The notes beneath the pieces were generated by a model. The model did not search any database. It worked only from the letters and a program-made list of their open reading frames with translations, and had not been told where the DNA came from. A DNA stretch of 64,000 nt. Origin: Cheiracanthium punctorium (taxonomy: Eukaryota > Arthropoda > Arachnida > Araneae > Cheiracanthiidae). Location: positions 62,001-126,000 of the forward strand of contig JAWZYV010013171.1 of the NCBI GenBank assembly GCA_038373885.1, given 5' to 3'. Shown in pieces: positions 1 to 11,910 of the stretch. Within the stretch, counting starts at the first letter, position 1, and each line of letters begins with the position of its first letter. A program made the translations under genes and the position numbers.

Positions 1-275
1 GGGATAAGGGGGGAAAAGTATAATTTCTAACAAACACATTCCATTATTGACATACAATTAAGCCCAAAATTTTAGGGGGGTCGTAGACCCTTTTGGTCCA
101 CACACAAATGAATTAATTTAAATTTGCACAAATAAAATTTCTTTTAAGTACCACGTTTTTAAAACTAACTAAAAAGTATAAAAACATTTCTCTAGCCGTG
201 CAGATTTATAACCACATGCAGATTATCCTAAAAATGTGTTATACTTTTTTTTTTTTTTTTTAGTTTATGAATATA

Positions 276-942
276 CAGTCGGACCTCTATTTAACGAACC
301 TGTATTTTGCGAATTTTTTCTAGGATCCAAGGACATTTTGCAAATTTCTTCGTAAAAAACCCTCCAAATAGCAAAATTCATTCGTTATTTAACGAAGATT
401 TTCTTGGAGTTTAACCTTTTTTCCCCGCTCAAACATATTTTGTTCTCCATTTCATCCTTATCAGTGACCTTGACATGGTTTCAACAGGTGTCTAAACTCG
501 CTGAGAGCAGTAAAATCTTTACCGACTTCTTGAACAGTTAAATTTAAGGATCACGAATACCTAAATTTAATTAGGTCCGACAGTACCACATGATGGCAAC
601 GTATTCTTAATTTACTTATTATAATAAATACGATAATGAGATTAAAATTCATTAATTTTATTGTAAAATGATTTACTTGAAACCAAAAATGTGTAATTTC
701 GGACATTTTGTTTCACCTTTTTCGTTTCTCCTTGCAGATTTCAAGTAAAAATAAATAAATTGCGTATTTATTTTTAAAAAAGTATGAATAACAACTTTTT
801 CAATTATATTTAGTGTTCATAAATTTAAAATCAGTTGTATAAGGTTTAAAGAATTTAAAAGGTAAATCTCTATTTAACGAATTTTCCACATAGCGAAATT
901 TTTCCCGGAACTTAGCGACTTCGTTAAATAGAGGTCCGGCAG
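276..942. mobile_element. pogo/Tigger-like MITE (TA target site)
   Basis: The left end reads CAGTCGGACCTCTATTTAAC and the right end is its imperfect inverse (TTAAATAGAGGTCCGGCAG). Each end is flanked by TA. A second, subterminal inverted repeat (GTATTTTGCGAA-like at the left, TTCCACATAGCGAAA-like at the right) extends the TIR. The interior is AT-rich and non-coding. The TA duplication and CAG-type termini fit the Tc1/mariner-pogo group; Tigger-like is inferred from the TIR style. Confidence 0.8.
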
Positions 943-1431
943 TAAAGATTTAAAACGAAAAATGTGAGGTGAATGCACAGCGACAAATTAATAATTTTGT
1001 GGGTGGGGCGGTTAGTTTGGAAGTAAAATAAAATAGGCACTTTTACATTGATTTTTTAGGGGGGGGGGTGGTACCTCCTCCAATCCCAACCCTTTAATCT
1101 GTTTTCGTGAATGCAATGTACAACTGATGCATGAACAGTATTAGTCACTAGCAATTGCACTGCTGAGTCAGTTTTCTAAACAACTACTCCCTAAACTCTT
1201 TACTATTACAACCCCCATGACAGAATTTCCAAATTCAGCATTCATTTTGGAAACTCAGTATAACTTTTTTAGAAATAAAGACTTCACCTCGATATCTCTA
1301 ATAAATGTGTGTTTTCCCTGGCAACCCCCCCCCCTCTTATTTCAAATCGTTATCTCGAATTTTTCCCGGTGTCCCTTCGACTTGGAGATGTCAAGGTTAT
1401 AATACTATATATCTTAAAAAAGATGCATTAG
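943..1431. other. Non-coding stretch, no gene seen
   Basis: AT-rich sequence with G- and C-runs at about 1060 and 1327. The stretch 1270-1390 has phrases such as GTTATCTCGAA and GTCCCTTCGACTTGGAG that look like a worn Tigger-type terminus. I could not find its partner end. Confidence 0.4.
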
Positions 1432-1898
1432 CATAGCTGCCAACCTTCCAACCACAAAATAAGGAACACAGCACGTCGTCATAAAATCAGAAATAAGGAA
1501 CACAGTGCGTGGTCATGAAATGTATGATTAAATATACAATTAAAAATTTTACATTAAGAAAATTAAATTATGTGTAGAGAGATGATGTGCATATATAATC
1601 ATTAATTTATAAAAATAAAATATACTTAACTTGGCTCAATTACTACAATAGACTTAAGTTTTTAATGAAATGAAAGAATAATAAGATAAATGTCATTCAA
1701 TTAAATTTATTGACTTATTTACAAGGACAAATGCTTTACCAAAAGCTAAAAATGTACACGATTTTCCTTTTTTCTTTTAATTTTTAAAAATCCTTCCACA
1801 GAAGCTGAAAAACGGAACATTTTGGCCTAAAAACGTATTTACGGAACAAAGCTCAAAAAACGGAGCAAATCCGTATAAAACGGAACACTTGGCAGCTA
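1432..1898. mobile_element. hAT-type MITE, TSD tgcattag
   Basis: The left terminus CATAGCTGCCAA and the right terminus TTGGCAGCTA are inverted. The 8-bp direct repeat tgcattag flanks the element at 1424-1431 and 1899-1906. The body repeats phrases such as AAGGAACACAG and CGGAACA near both ends. No coding capacity. A lone right end of the same family (GGAGCACTTGGCAGCTATG) lies at about 53880-53900. Confidence 0.75.
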
Positions 1899-1906
1899 TG
1901 CATTAG

Positions 1907-3467
1907 GATCTAACTATTTACCATAATAATTAGGGACAGTAACTCAACAGTATCGTCAAAATCGGCAATTATCATGTTTGATAGTTAAAAAAAAAAAAAA
2001 AACTTTAAATTAATTATTATCTTTTCAACTGCTAAAAAATGTGTAATTAAAATGGCGTGAGAATATATCAGTTTCTTTAAAAATATATTTGAGAAGAGTA
2101 GAAATTATTCCTAAAATTGACGACGGAAATTTATTCTATCATTACAGACTACCGCAATAACTTAGAAAGAGTGCAAGAAAAAACAATCGGCCGCCAGAGG
2201 GTTAAAAAACTAGTAAGGAAAAAAAATAAAGGAAAAATCTCGTTATATTTTTGTACAGTGTGTTTCCAGAAGCTTGTAAATAATTTCAAAAATCATAACG
2301 ACTTAAGTACGCAAAAAACAAAACGCTAATCCGGTCTTCTAAATAACGGCACAGACTGAAAAGACCGTAAATTTATGGCAAAAAATAGTTATTTTATCAC
2401 CAAACGAATGTAAGCTAAATTTCAGAGCAATCAGCTTACGTAAAAGACTGACTCCTTTCGAACACTGGCTTCGGGGGACAAACAATCTGGATAAAAGTCA
2501 GTGAACTCATGAAAGGGGTACTTATTGCTGCAAAACAAGCAAACGATGGAAAAATCTAGAAACTAAAACACTGAACGGAACAGAAAAAGAGCCCAAACAA
2601 TATGTTCACTGATTACGGCGATACACATCATAAAGTTCAATGGGAATGTAATACAAAGCGGAGACATTTATTTGCAGCAGTGTGCACGCGCTTTTAAAAA
2701 AAAAAAAAAAAAAAAAAAAAGTGGCATTAATTTGAAAACAATGGCAGAATTTTATTTCTACACAGCACAAAATTACCGCCATTTTCAACAAATATTTCCT
2801 GCCAATTAAAAAACGTTTTCTGTGAGAACGCACGCTATTTCCGAAATAGATATTAATTCAAGGTTGACTTAAGATTATTTTATTTATTTAGTATTTATTT
2901 TCGCAGACGTAAATGAAATCTAATAGTTCTTTTTTTGGAAGGATAAAAAAGGAGGTGTGACATAATTTATGGACGGTCTCCAATTTGCCAAATCGTTTAC
3001 ACTGGCTTCCCATTTTCACTGGTCTTAGAAAATCGTTGTCTCAGCTAAAGTGTAGAGATATTTCCATAAACTATAAGAATAACTATAGCGGAATAGTTAT
3101 TTACCGGCATGACAACCAAAACTATCTATTCGAACTCTAAAACGTTGTCCGGAAGAAAGGCTGAATATGCAACCAGCGCCTCATGTTCCGATCCAGTGCG
3201 GATAAAAACAATAGAGTTTTTCCGTTAATGACCATAACTAGCGTTCGCAAGTGTACACGAGGTCATGTCAAGACCAGAACACTGATGACCTTTGAATATT
3301 TATTCAATGTGAAGTTTAAAACAGGACTTTCTTTTTAACATAATGTCTGTCTAGAGTGGAATGGTGGATGAGTGAGTAAAAATGAAGAAACAAACGGAAA
3401 TGAAAGCAGGTAATTACCTGCTAAAATAGTAAGACAAAACACACACAAATACTATATTAAGACAGTC
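1907..3467. other. Non-coding stretch, no gene recognised
   Basis: Includes poly-A tracts at 1987-2001 and 2697-2720. Parts (about 2390-2580 and 3000-3330) are less AT-rich but show no long or recognisable reading frame on either strand. No TIR pairs were found. Confidence 0.4.
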
Positions 3468-3475
3468 GTTTCATG

Positions 3476-4283
3476 CAGTGGCGCAGAGAGGGAGTGGGAG
3501 CACAGTAAAATCCCCAGGGCCTCAGCTTGTGAAGGGGCCCGCTTTTGCTGTTTATATGATACTTAATTGTGTGTTGTCAATTTTGTAAAAAAAAAAAAAG
3601 TCCAAATTCAGATTATGTCCCCGGATGTTTCAAATTAATTTTTGAATGAAATTACAAAAAGCCAGCTAGAGCATAAACCACCCACTTGACAAAAACGAGG
3701 AGTGTTAGTGATTGAGTCTTCTTTTGCAAGAAAAGTACACATGGACGGTGTTATTCAACGGTTTGCCATGACTAAAAGTAGAAAAGATTTATTGAACAAG
3801 AAATCATTTTTTTTTTTCCGAGACACATCGTTAAAAAGTGGAAGAAAGGGTGTAGCCAGAGGAGAGACTATGGGCCCACCCAACCTCCGAAATTTTGAAT
3901 TTTCATTAACAAAATGTTAAATATAGACTTTCTATGAGAAATGTTGAAATTTCCACTTTTTTGGCTGCCTGTTTGCATGGAAGTATGAATAAAAATATTA
4001 ATTTTTTTCAATACTGAGGAAACATGCCATGCAAAAATGTTAACGTTTCAAATACAGTTTCTCTATGTAGGTGACGAAACCTTCAAAACAAAATGTTGGT
4101 ATTTTTTAGAGCATGGATGTTTATTAAAGTATAATACTCTTTTAAATTAATAATTTTAATTCTATTAATTATTTTCCAATTACTATTAATTTAAAGTTTC
4201 TTTAAATGATTAATAATTTTATTAAGGAATGGGACCCCAAAGATTTTATCCCCCGGGCCCCGACTTGGCTCTCTGCGCCTCTG
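3476..4283. mobile_element. hAT-type element, 0.8 kb, TSD gtttcatg
   Basis: Left end CAGTGGCGCAGAGAGG and right end CTCTCTGCGCCTCTG form a TIR. The perfect 8-bp TSD gtttcatg is at 3468-3475 and 4284-4291. The interior is AT-rich with a short uninterrupted frame (3702-3920, plus) that I do not recognise; it is probably not a transposase. Confidence 0.85.
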
Positions 4284-4291
4284 GTTTCATG

Positions 4292-7200
4292 TTTAACAAG
4301 AATACCCTTTCCTTCAGCGACTGTTTGTCAAAGGGGAACAAAAGCCAAAACAGTTTTTGCAGTGGTAGGAGGGGGGGGGGGGATGACCAGTAAATGTTAG
4401 TTTAAAAAAAAAAAAACTTACACAAACATGAAATTGACTGTTTCTATGGTTTAGTCTAATTGGCTATTATTTATATTTCATTTCGTTGACTCACTAAAGT
4501 CTCGTGACAAACCATTGTTGAATACTTGCGTAATTATTTCCTACAGCATTTTTATTCACAGAAATTCTCATTAAACAATTATTCCATTCTTCTGTACGAA
4601 AATTTTTGATCGTCTGAGGTTATAATTTACTATTGCCAGCTCTGCATGAAAAAATAACATTTGGTGAAGAATAATAAGCTTTAATAATAATAATCTAGTT
4701 TAAATAGTACAATACTTTTTTTTTTTTTTTTTTTAATCCAAGAGAGCTTTTGATTTTCCCATTTTGCCAATACATATTCCCGCAACCTACAAAAATAAAT
4801 TTAAATAAATTTTCATAAATATTCTCCAAGGCATTTGAAATATTAATAATAGCGTCGTTAAAAAGTAAATGTTTTCAGAAAATTGAAAGGGAGTTCCCCC
4901 CCCCCCTCCTCCACCCGTCAGAAATAATCCACAGAAGTGTTATTGCTGTTAATAAAATTAATTACAGAATAATATTATAATTCTATTGAACAACATGCAT
5001 CTCCGTACCTTAGAAACGGCACGATTCCACGAACTAATTATTCGCGGCCGCGCACTTTCAGATTCAGCACATAACGAATTATTTCTGGAGAATCACGTAG
5101 CTAATTTACAGAGCCAGATGCAGGTGCACAAAGATATACGCTCATTACGCCTGACCTAGCAACATGGCGCAATATTGCCTTTATGCGACGAAAGTCAATA
5201 TTTTTCCAAAGCTAAGCGAAATTTTCCACGGAATATATTCGCAACGACGCTCAAGGTGTTTACTAGGGGTGAAAGGGAAAGCAAGTTCTAAATACGTCAC
5301 TTCATTAACTAATTCGAGTTAATAAAGAGGCGCGGTTCGGTTTCATTAGAAGTTTTATCTATTATAAGGATTTTCTGTTTTAACTTTAAATCTTATTTCA
5401 AAAGAAAGCAATTTTAGTCTTTAAAAAAAAAAAAAAAAACTACTTTTATTGCAAAATGATATTTTTATTTTTTAAACGTAGTAGCATCTTTTACTGCTGT
5501 TCCCCAATTAATTTTATTACACTAGATAAAAAGTATATTATTGTGATTGGAGAAATATATTGTTTTTGATGAGTTATTTTCTATCTATTTCTTAAATTCA
5601 TAAAATATCAGTTTTATTTCATTTAACTTTTCATGTTTTTAAGTCATAGATGTGATTTGGTTAGATTTAAAGAGGAAAAAAACTAGTGATTAAAAAGCCA
5701 AAAAGCTTGTTAAAAGAAATCGTTTTATAAAGGAAAATAAGAATGTTTAAGGTATTTCAAGAAAGGGGGGAAAAAAACATTCTTTTTGTTGAAATTGGAA
5801 AAATAATTAGTATACATAAAATTAATATGATAGATTATGTTATGTAGGTAAAGTCATACATATTTAAAGTCAAATGACAAATAAATGATTTGTAGAAAGG
5901 GAAAATTTTGAATATGTTTAAAATGTCTCCCACCCCAGGGTTCATCAAAGTGGGTCCAATAAAAAAATAAGGGGGGGGGGTCTTTTTTCTGACGAATGCA
6001 TCTGAAAAAAAAAAAAAAAAAACCCTCACTATTTTGTAAAGTGGGTTTTTCAAAATTTACTGTACATATAACTTTTACTACAGGCACAAAAATAATTATA
6101 ATAATATAATAATTATTTCATACTATAATAAATATATTGTCATTATTAGACCAAGGCCTGAATTTCATGGCATTGTGCTTTTAGAACAAATTTGCACTTT
6201 TAGATCATTTTTTAGATATTCTTAGGACAAACTCAAAATTAAAAAAAAAGAAAAAAAGGTCTAAATATACTGTCATTGGTGTATGCGTAAGATATACCTT
6301 ATAAATTAATGGTGTAAGCATTTCATTATCAAATTTTAAAATTAAAATTTTTTTAAAACCAAAAGACTAATTCATTTTTAGTCAATTTAAAAAAAAAGAG
6401 TTATTTTTTGAATTGTTCATAAAAAAAACTGTTATAACTAAATATAATAGTTTTTAATAACTTGAAAGAAGTCTAATTGTAGTTCCATAGTATTAGTGCG
6501 CGCAATAATCAATAGTCTTAAGCATTAATAGATGTGAACCAATTTAGATAAAATAAGAATTTAATAATTAAAGTAATATTAGATTATAAAATTAGATTTA
6601 GTGTTTAAGGTTTGGCATAAAATTAGATTTAAGTGTTTTCCTGTGACTGCATTTCAAATGGACTAATTTTTTACTGAATAAAACTAAATCAAGATTTAAA
6701 AGTTTCCAGACAAACGCAATAGAACTCGTGTTTTTTTATATAATAGGTACCCGATAAAACCTGGTTGTTAGATAGTGGGCTTGGCTCAGAAAAACAAAAT
6801 CAAACCCCCACTTCTTTTTTTACCCCACTCAGGTTTTTTCAACAGGGGTGGAGTTGGGGGGGTTCTCCAACACCAAACGAATAGACTACAAAAAGTTGAC
6901 TTATTTTATGAATTCTAATGCAAATATAAGAAAAATGAAGAATGTTTAGAGCTCACCCCCCCCCCACCTGTTTAGAGCTCAAAAAACAGATCAGATGCTG
7001 TCATATTGTTGACTATGATGGGACACAAAGGCATGTGTCCCACTCTAGGGCAGCAGTTTAAAAGTAAAGCAGTTTCAGAAACACATTTCTAGTACATTTT
7101 GTATTTTACAGACCAAGAATTGTAGTACACATGAAGAAACTATAAAACCCCATAAATAAGAATTTAAAAACTACATTTTGTGCAAAATTAAAAATAGTTA

Positions 7201-7325
7201 AAAACATAGTAAATCAACAAAAAGGTTATTTTGTGGATAAGTACCTTTTATGATATTATTTTAAAGCTTTTTATTATTTTTACTTTTTAACAGTAGTTTT
7301 ATGTTGAGTGTTCTTATATTTTGTG
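4292..7325. other. Non-coding stretch, no gene recognised
   Basis: Mostly AT-rich with homopolymer runs (poly-T 4716-4735, poly-C 4898-4906, poly-G 5970-5979, poly-A 6005-6021). The block 4990-5360 is distinctly richer in GC and CpG (it includes GCGGCCGCGC) but has no open frame. It could be an old unique or regulatory segment. Nothing else can be supported. Confidence 0.4.
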
Positions 7326-7633
7326 CCTCTTCCGGGTTCTCATTAGGGGGGAGAAGGTGAGCTTTCTCACCTATTCAAAAATTTTGAGTGAGATCTGAAA
7401 GTTAAGTGAGAACATAAATATTTTTTAACATCATTTTATTTATAGTACAATTTCAATAATGTAGATTTTTTTTATTCATTAAAAATTTTAGTAGCTTGAT
7501 CACATGGAAAACTTCCTAAATTGATATTTTCCATCAGCTATTCTAATGAGATTGCTTATATTTACACTTAAGAAGGTATTTCGAACTTTTTTTAAAAATT
7601 CGATTTTGTGTGATGGAAGATCTTTCCACAGAT

Positions 7634-8114
7634 CCGTTGCCATCGCTCAACTTAACTACCAGCAAGATGGCAGACAATCTAAACGTTCATCGCGTGCCAC
7701 AGATCTAGAGACTCTTTTTTTGACAAAAAAAGGGTCTGTGCCGCGCACAGCCAGCTGCGTCAAAAAAAGGGTCTCTAGATCTGTGGCACGTGATGAACGT
7801 TTCGATTGTCTGCCCTCTTGCTGGTAGTTAAGTCGAGTGATGGCAACGGCTGCCCTTTTTTCAGCATTGGACAATCTATCCAGCTGTTATCGCATTCTTC
7901 CATTTTTCAGCAGATGTCAGTGCTGTTAAAAATAATCGTGACCATTTTTTTTTTTTTTTACCGGGAAATGACGTGCTAAAAAGTAAAGGATTCTCGTGGA
8001 GCTATGTCAGCTGCAACTATTTTTATAGAAATCCAATCTATTCTTCGTGACTGGCAACAGTCAAAAAAGTCAGAGTTTGGAGTTCCCAGAGCGGGAACAC
8101 TGTGCGTTAATGGG
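7634..8114. mobile_element. piggyBac-like foldback MITE, left-truncated copy
   Basis: The right end GTGCGTTAATGGG abuts TTAA at 8115-8118, matching the right end of the split copy at 30761-36814. The left part is a large imperfect palindrome (7634-7853): the phrase CCAGCAAGATGGCAGACAAT returns inverted after a loop near 7740-7757. The left TTAACCCTTT end present in the other copy is missing here. This copy is continuous across CAGTGCTGTTAAAAATAATC, which makes it an unoccupied reference for the insertion at 30955. Confidence 0.75.
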
Positions 8115-8160
8115 TTAAGACATGTGTTATATACACAATCTGATGCTTGTCAAATTGATC

Positions 8161-8475
8161 TTAACTATCCACCTGCAATAGAATCTTTTCTATCAGCCAC
8201 TTGCGACTCAAACACACAGCCAAAGAATCAAGTGTTCTATATATGATATGCACTGAATTCTGTAGGGACATCATTCCAACTGAATGCAATTCAACATACT
8301 TAATACTAGTGCTTACTATTAGGTTTCGAATTGCTATTAATTTCGATGATCTTACAGGAGAAGCATTAAAGTATACAAATATAGACTTTATAGTTTCACT
8401 ATAAGATCGAACAATTGGAATGTTTTTAACTGCATTCTGCAGCACTAAAGCCAATCTGTGGGCAGTGCAGTGCAC
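8161..8475 (-). pseudogene. hAT transposase fragment
   Basis: An uninterrupted stretch of about 104 codons with the hAT-type segment HCTAHRLAL followed by ALVLQNAVKNIP, a cluster KSIFVYFNASPVRSSKL and a later IYRTLDSLAV. Transposases of the hAT superfamily carry such a C/H-AHRLAL motif and a following YF-x-x-SP-x-R segment in the RNase H-like domain region. There is no N-terminal BED finger and no C-terminal dimerisation segment, so it is a remnant. The element termini at 7333 and 8824 probably bound it. Identification rests on recalled family motifs, not a search. Confidence 0.7.
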
Positions 8476-8893
8476 AGCAATTGCACAAGGATTTACTTAG
8501 TAACTTGATACGTGTGGGGTGCAAAGTAGGTGGGGGGGAGCAGAGGCTTCTTTCTTTGCGGCAACTCATTATAAAAGTATTTCTCACCAGGTGTTACCGA
8601 CAACACTTTTTCTGATTTCGATAGTAGTAGAGTGAAAACGAAAGCAAAACAAATTTTTTCATTTCTAAACTGGTGTTACTGAAGTTTCAAGCAGCACGCA
8701 GGAATCTTGCGCAGATGGTGACTATTTTGCAACGTGAGAATATCTCACTATATAATATTTCTTGTGTGAGATTTAAGAAATTTATGCGAGATTCTTGCAG
8801 TCTTGTGCTCTAGAGGGAACCCTGCTCTTCATCTGTTTTTACACTGCTTTTTCTCTATGTTTTATTCATTAAAAAAATTTAATTTATCTGCAG

Positions 8894-10329
8894 GGTACTT
8901 TTCCGTTATCTCGGAGCCAGCCAAATTTGGTGATTTTTTTCCGGTAGTAGAGGGCAATGCTTGGTGACAATATTTTCTGGTAACCCATCCTCGTTCGCAC
9001 GGCGATCTTCATTTTTTTTTTTTGGTAACCCGGATGCGCAGTACAAGCGCTACTGTTTCAAAAGGAAAGCAAAATCTATAATGTGGCATACTGATTGTAC
9101 TAATCTGCGAGTGTGTTGTGTATTCATACGCAAACGTGTGTCCTGAATCGTACGGCAAACTTGTTTTTTTTTTTTTTTTTGGCAACGCTGCTTGTGTGTC
9201 CGTAGTATGTTAGCTTGTGTTTGAATAGCAAAGGATGACGTATTTTTCTGTTTTGTACTCATCCACCTACTTGATTTATTAATCTTGCGTAGGCCGTGAG
9301 CATGTGTTTGGATGCAGAAGAAAGTCGACTGTGTCTGTTCTGTGTCCTTCTGCGATCCTGTTGTTGTATTGATGTATTATTCTTCCTCGAACGTGAGTAG
9401 CCATATTTATTTCAGTTTAGGTGAGTGTTGCTTTTACATATATATTTGTATAAATATGAATTAATAAGAAATGTGGCAATGAATGTAGAAGATAAAATAA
9501 ATTTTTGTCAGAGTTGTTAAAGGAATTGTTTTGTAAAATTTGAATGCCTATTTATCGTATAGATGCAGCTGTCGTGTAGTTTCGAATGGCTAAATAACGA
9601 GCCGGATAGGGACAAATTTAACCGCCACGTATATTTTGAAATCGTGTGTCTTCGATAGTTGGAGTTTGAATTGAAACGTTTGGAATTTAAACCGTAAACG
9701 ATTTTAAATTTAATGAATAAGTAAGTATAAGAGTAAAATTATATTCATTCCTGTGACGAATTGACGCCTCTTAAATTTGCAAGAAGAAGCTGAAAATGTG
9801 AGTATGTTTTAAAATATTTCGATTTGTGTAGAATTGCCCACATTTCAACTTGTGTAGAGTCTTGAGGATATAGAAAATGCTGAATGCATTTAGTATAGCA
9901 GTCAAACCGCCTTGTACATGCTCGGTGAAACAACTTGTTAAAAAAAGAATCCCGTAGGTAATTTCATTGGCGTATTGTTCGCGAATGTAAAGTGAGGTCT
10001 TGCAGATGTAGTGTCAATATTTAAAATATTCATTGGTTTGAAAATTATCATTTTAGTTTTAGAACAGTAATATGTTTTATGTATTGTAAGGATTTAACAT
10101 TCATTGAATTTTGTCGTATGTAACGGTAAGTCTATTTTGTATGTTTACATTTTTAAATTTGTATTATCTGTTAAAATGTTTGGTTTTGTAGGCATTGAAA
10201 ATGTTTAAGGTGAAATAAATATCCGGTAGGTATTCACGGACACAAAAAATCTCCTAAAAACATCGTAGCTACTTGGCGACAAAAAAAAGTCGCCAAATTT
10301 GGCTGGCGTCGCGATAACGGAAAAGTACC
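8894..10329. mobile_element. DNA transposon, 1.4 kb, TSD atctgcag
   Basis: The termini are long inverted repeats starting GGTACTTTTCCGTTATC and containing GCCAGCCAAATTTGG, about 45 bp with few mismatches. A perfect 8-bp TSD atctgcag lies at 8886-8893 and 10330-10337. The interior has poly-T blocks followed by GGTAACCC or GGCAACGC phrases and no recognisable transposase. The GG terminus is unusual for hAT; another superfamily with 8-bp TSDs (for example P-like) is possible. Confidence 0.85.
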
Positions 10330-10699
10330 ATCTGCAGATTTGTTTCATTTGCCATGTCCACAATATTTAGTATATGAAAAGATACATTAATAATTTGTTT
10401 CAGAAAAATCTTCATAATTAAATAAAAAATTCCAAATGAGAAAAACTCATAACATAAACGATTTGTATAACTGCTTTATTTTAAGTTTCCAGATGGGGCA
10501 ATGGCCCCTCCGGAGTTTTCAATCTTATGCAAGATCATTGGTAAAATTGAGAGGAAGCTAAGATTTTAGCCATGGAAAAATTATATCTTCTATAGAAAGA
10601 ATAGGAATGGTGTCTTTCAGAAGCTAAAAACTTAAAAACACTTAGCTACTAGAATGCGTAGATCAGACTAAAGGAGGATTAACATTTTTTTAAGATATG

Positions 10700-10996
10700 T
10701 AGGAGTCGATGCAGACGAAAATTGGGTCCGTTTTGCGGACCCTTCACAAATTTACAATCGATTAAAACGGCCCCTTCACAAAAATACAATCGATTAAAAC
10801 GGTCATTCATTGGCATTTTACCCTACTTTTTAATCTGTTACATCAATTATTTTAACAAAAAGCGTGAGTTTTATTAAAAATTGGTATGAAAATTCGCAAA
10901 ATTGTTTAAATTCACAAAATTAAGTACTGAAATTCACAAAAATAAGCGGTTTTCACAAAAATAGTACCCTAGAAAAATTCCTGGATCGACCCCCTG
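10700..10996 (+). repeat. Dispersed repeat family 'ATGCAG', copy A
   Basis: Begins TAGGAGTCGATGCAGACG and ends GGATCGACCCCCTG. It shares the ordered phrases CCCTTCACAAA, AATCGATTAAAAC, CATTCATTGGCATTTTAC and AAAAATTCCTG with the stretch at 51882-52146. Inverted ends (CAGGG/CCCCTG) suggest a hAT-like MITE, but no clean TSD is seen. Confidence 0.6.
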
Positions 10997-11910
10997 GAAA
11001 GTTTATCGTTAGATGTGTATCGTGATTGCGTACTTAAGAGTTTAAGATTTTAATAAATAAAAAAAGATCCTCATCTATTATTAGTATCAAAACATTCTTT
11101 TAGTAAAATTTTAGTATATTTTTGATTTTGCTTTCAATATACTTCTTAAATTTAAAAATTAATGACTTTCACTTTAATTTATTAAAATTGCATATTTTAT
11201 ATGCCAGTTTATTGTGAATTAAGGAGAGTAATTCTTTTAAATTTTGCTTAAAAATGTCACGACAAATTAATGGAATGCCCAAATTCAAATTGAATTTACG
11301 GAGGAAGCAGCCATACACGCCCCCAAAACAAAAATATCTGCCTTTACATGAAGTATCATTAATAAAAACAAAAAAAAAAAATAATAATGGTGCACCCGTA
11401 ACTAAAAGACGCAACTTGTTTGAAATTTAACATACGTCGATTCTAAGTTCATTAAATTCTTTCGCTAAACATATCTTAAATACAAAAGGATTCTCCTTAA
11501 ATATTCTACAATATCAAAAATATAAAAGGGTACACCCAAAAAAACATTACTAACAAAGCTTACATTTGGGATCAGAATGCTGTAAATCTGCATTCTTTAA
11601 AAGTCTCCTAAGATAACGTTGGCAACAGGTGGGAGGTCCAGCCAGATGACGAAGTGTCAACAACAAGCGCAGAGGGTGACAGAGAACGAAACTCCAATTT
11701 GAACTCTTAATTCAAATACTGTTATGCGCTTGTTAATTCCCCAAAAATGGTCGAGGGGCTAACTTCTCACGTTAAAAATCGATGAAAAATGTAAAGTGAC
11801 TTAAAAAATTACCCAATTTTGCCGGTGAACTTTATATTGCCGTAGCTTAAGTTCATGCACAGAAAAATAACAAGTAGCTTAAACGTATTTTAAATATTCG
11901 AAATACTTAC
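10997..11910 (-). other. Start of first NHERF intron; no further exon seen
   Basis: Lies directly downstream (minus strand) of the splice donor at 11905-11910. AT-rich, no open frame with PDZ-like content. The next coding exon must be a short one I cannot recognise or lie beyond position 1. Confidence 0.5.

Larger units (their letters stand above)
7333..8824. mobile_element. Probable degraded hAT transposon with an inserted foldback MITE
   Basis: The left end resembles CGGGTTCTCATTAGGGGG and the right end, inverted, reads CAGGGTTCCCTCTAGAGC. Flanks are similar but shifted (gcctcttc versus ctcttc), so the TSD is not clean. Between the ends sits a minus-strand hAT transposase remnant (8161-8475). 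A piggyBac-like foldback MITE (7634-8114) is inserted next to it. Confidence 0.5.

Noticed and set aside
2117..2329. 70-codon plus-strand frame rich in Lys/Arg with two Cys
   Set aside because: No recognisable domain, AT-rich codon use, no neighbouring exon or TE context; probably chance.
5835..6087. Overlapping Phe-rich minus-strand frames
   Set aside because: Created by a poly-A run and a G-run; no protein-like pattern.
7546..7874. Open frames on both strands giving the same protein text (RLNYQQDGRQSKRSS...)
   Set aside because: They are a consequence of the palindrome in the foldback MITE, not genes.
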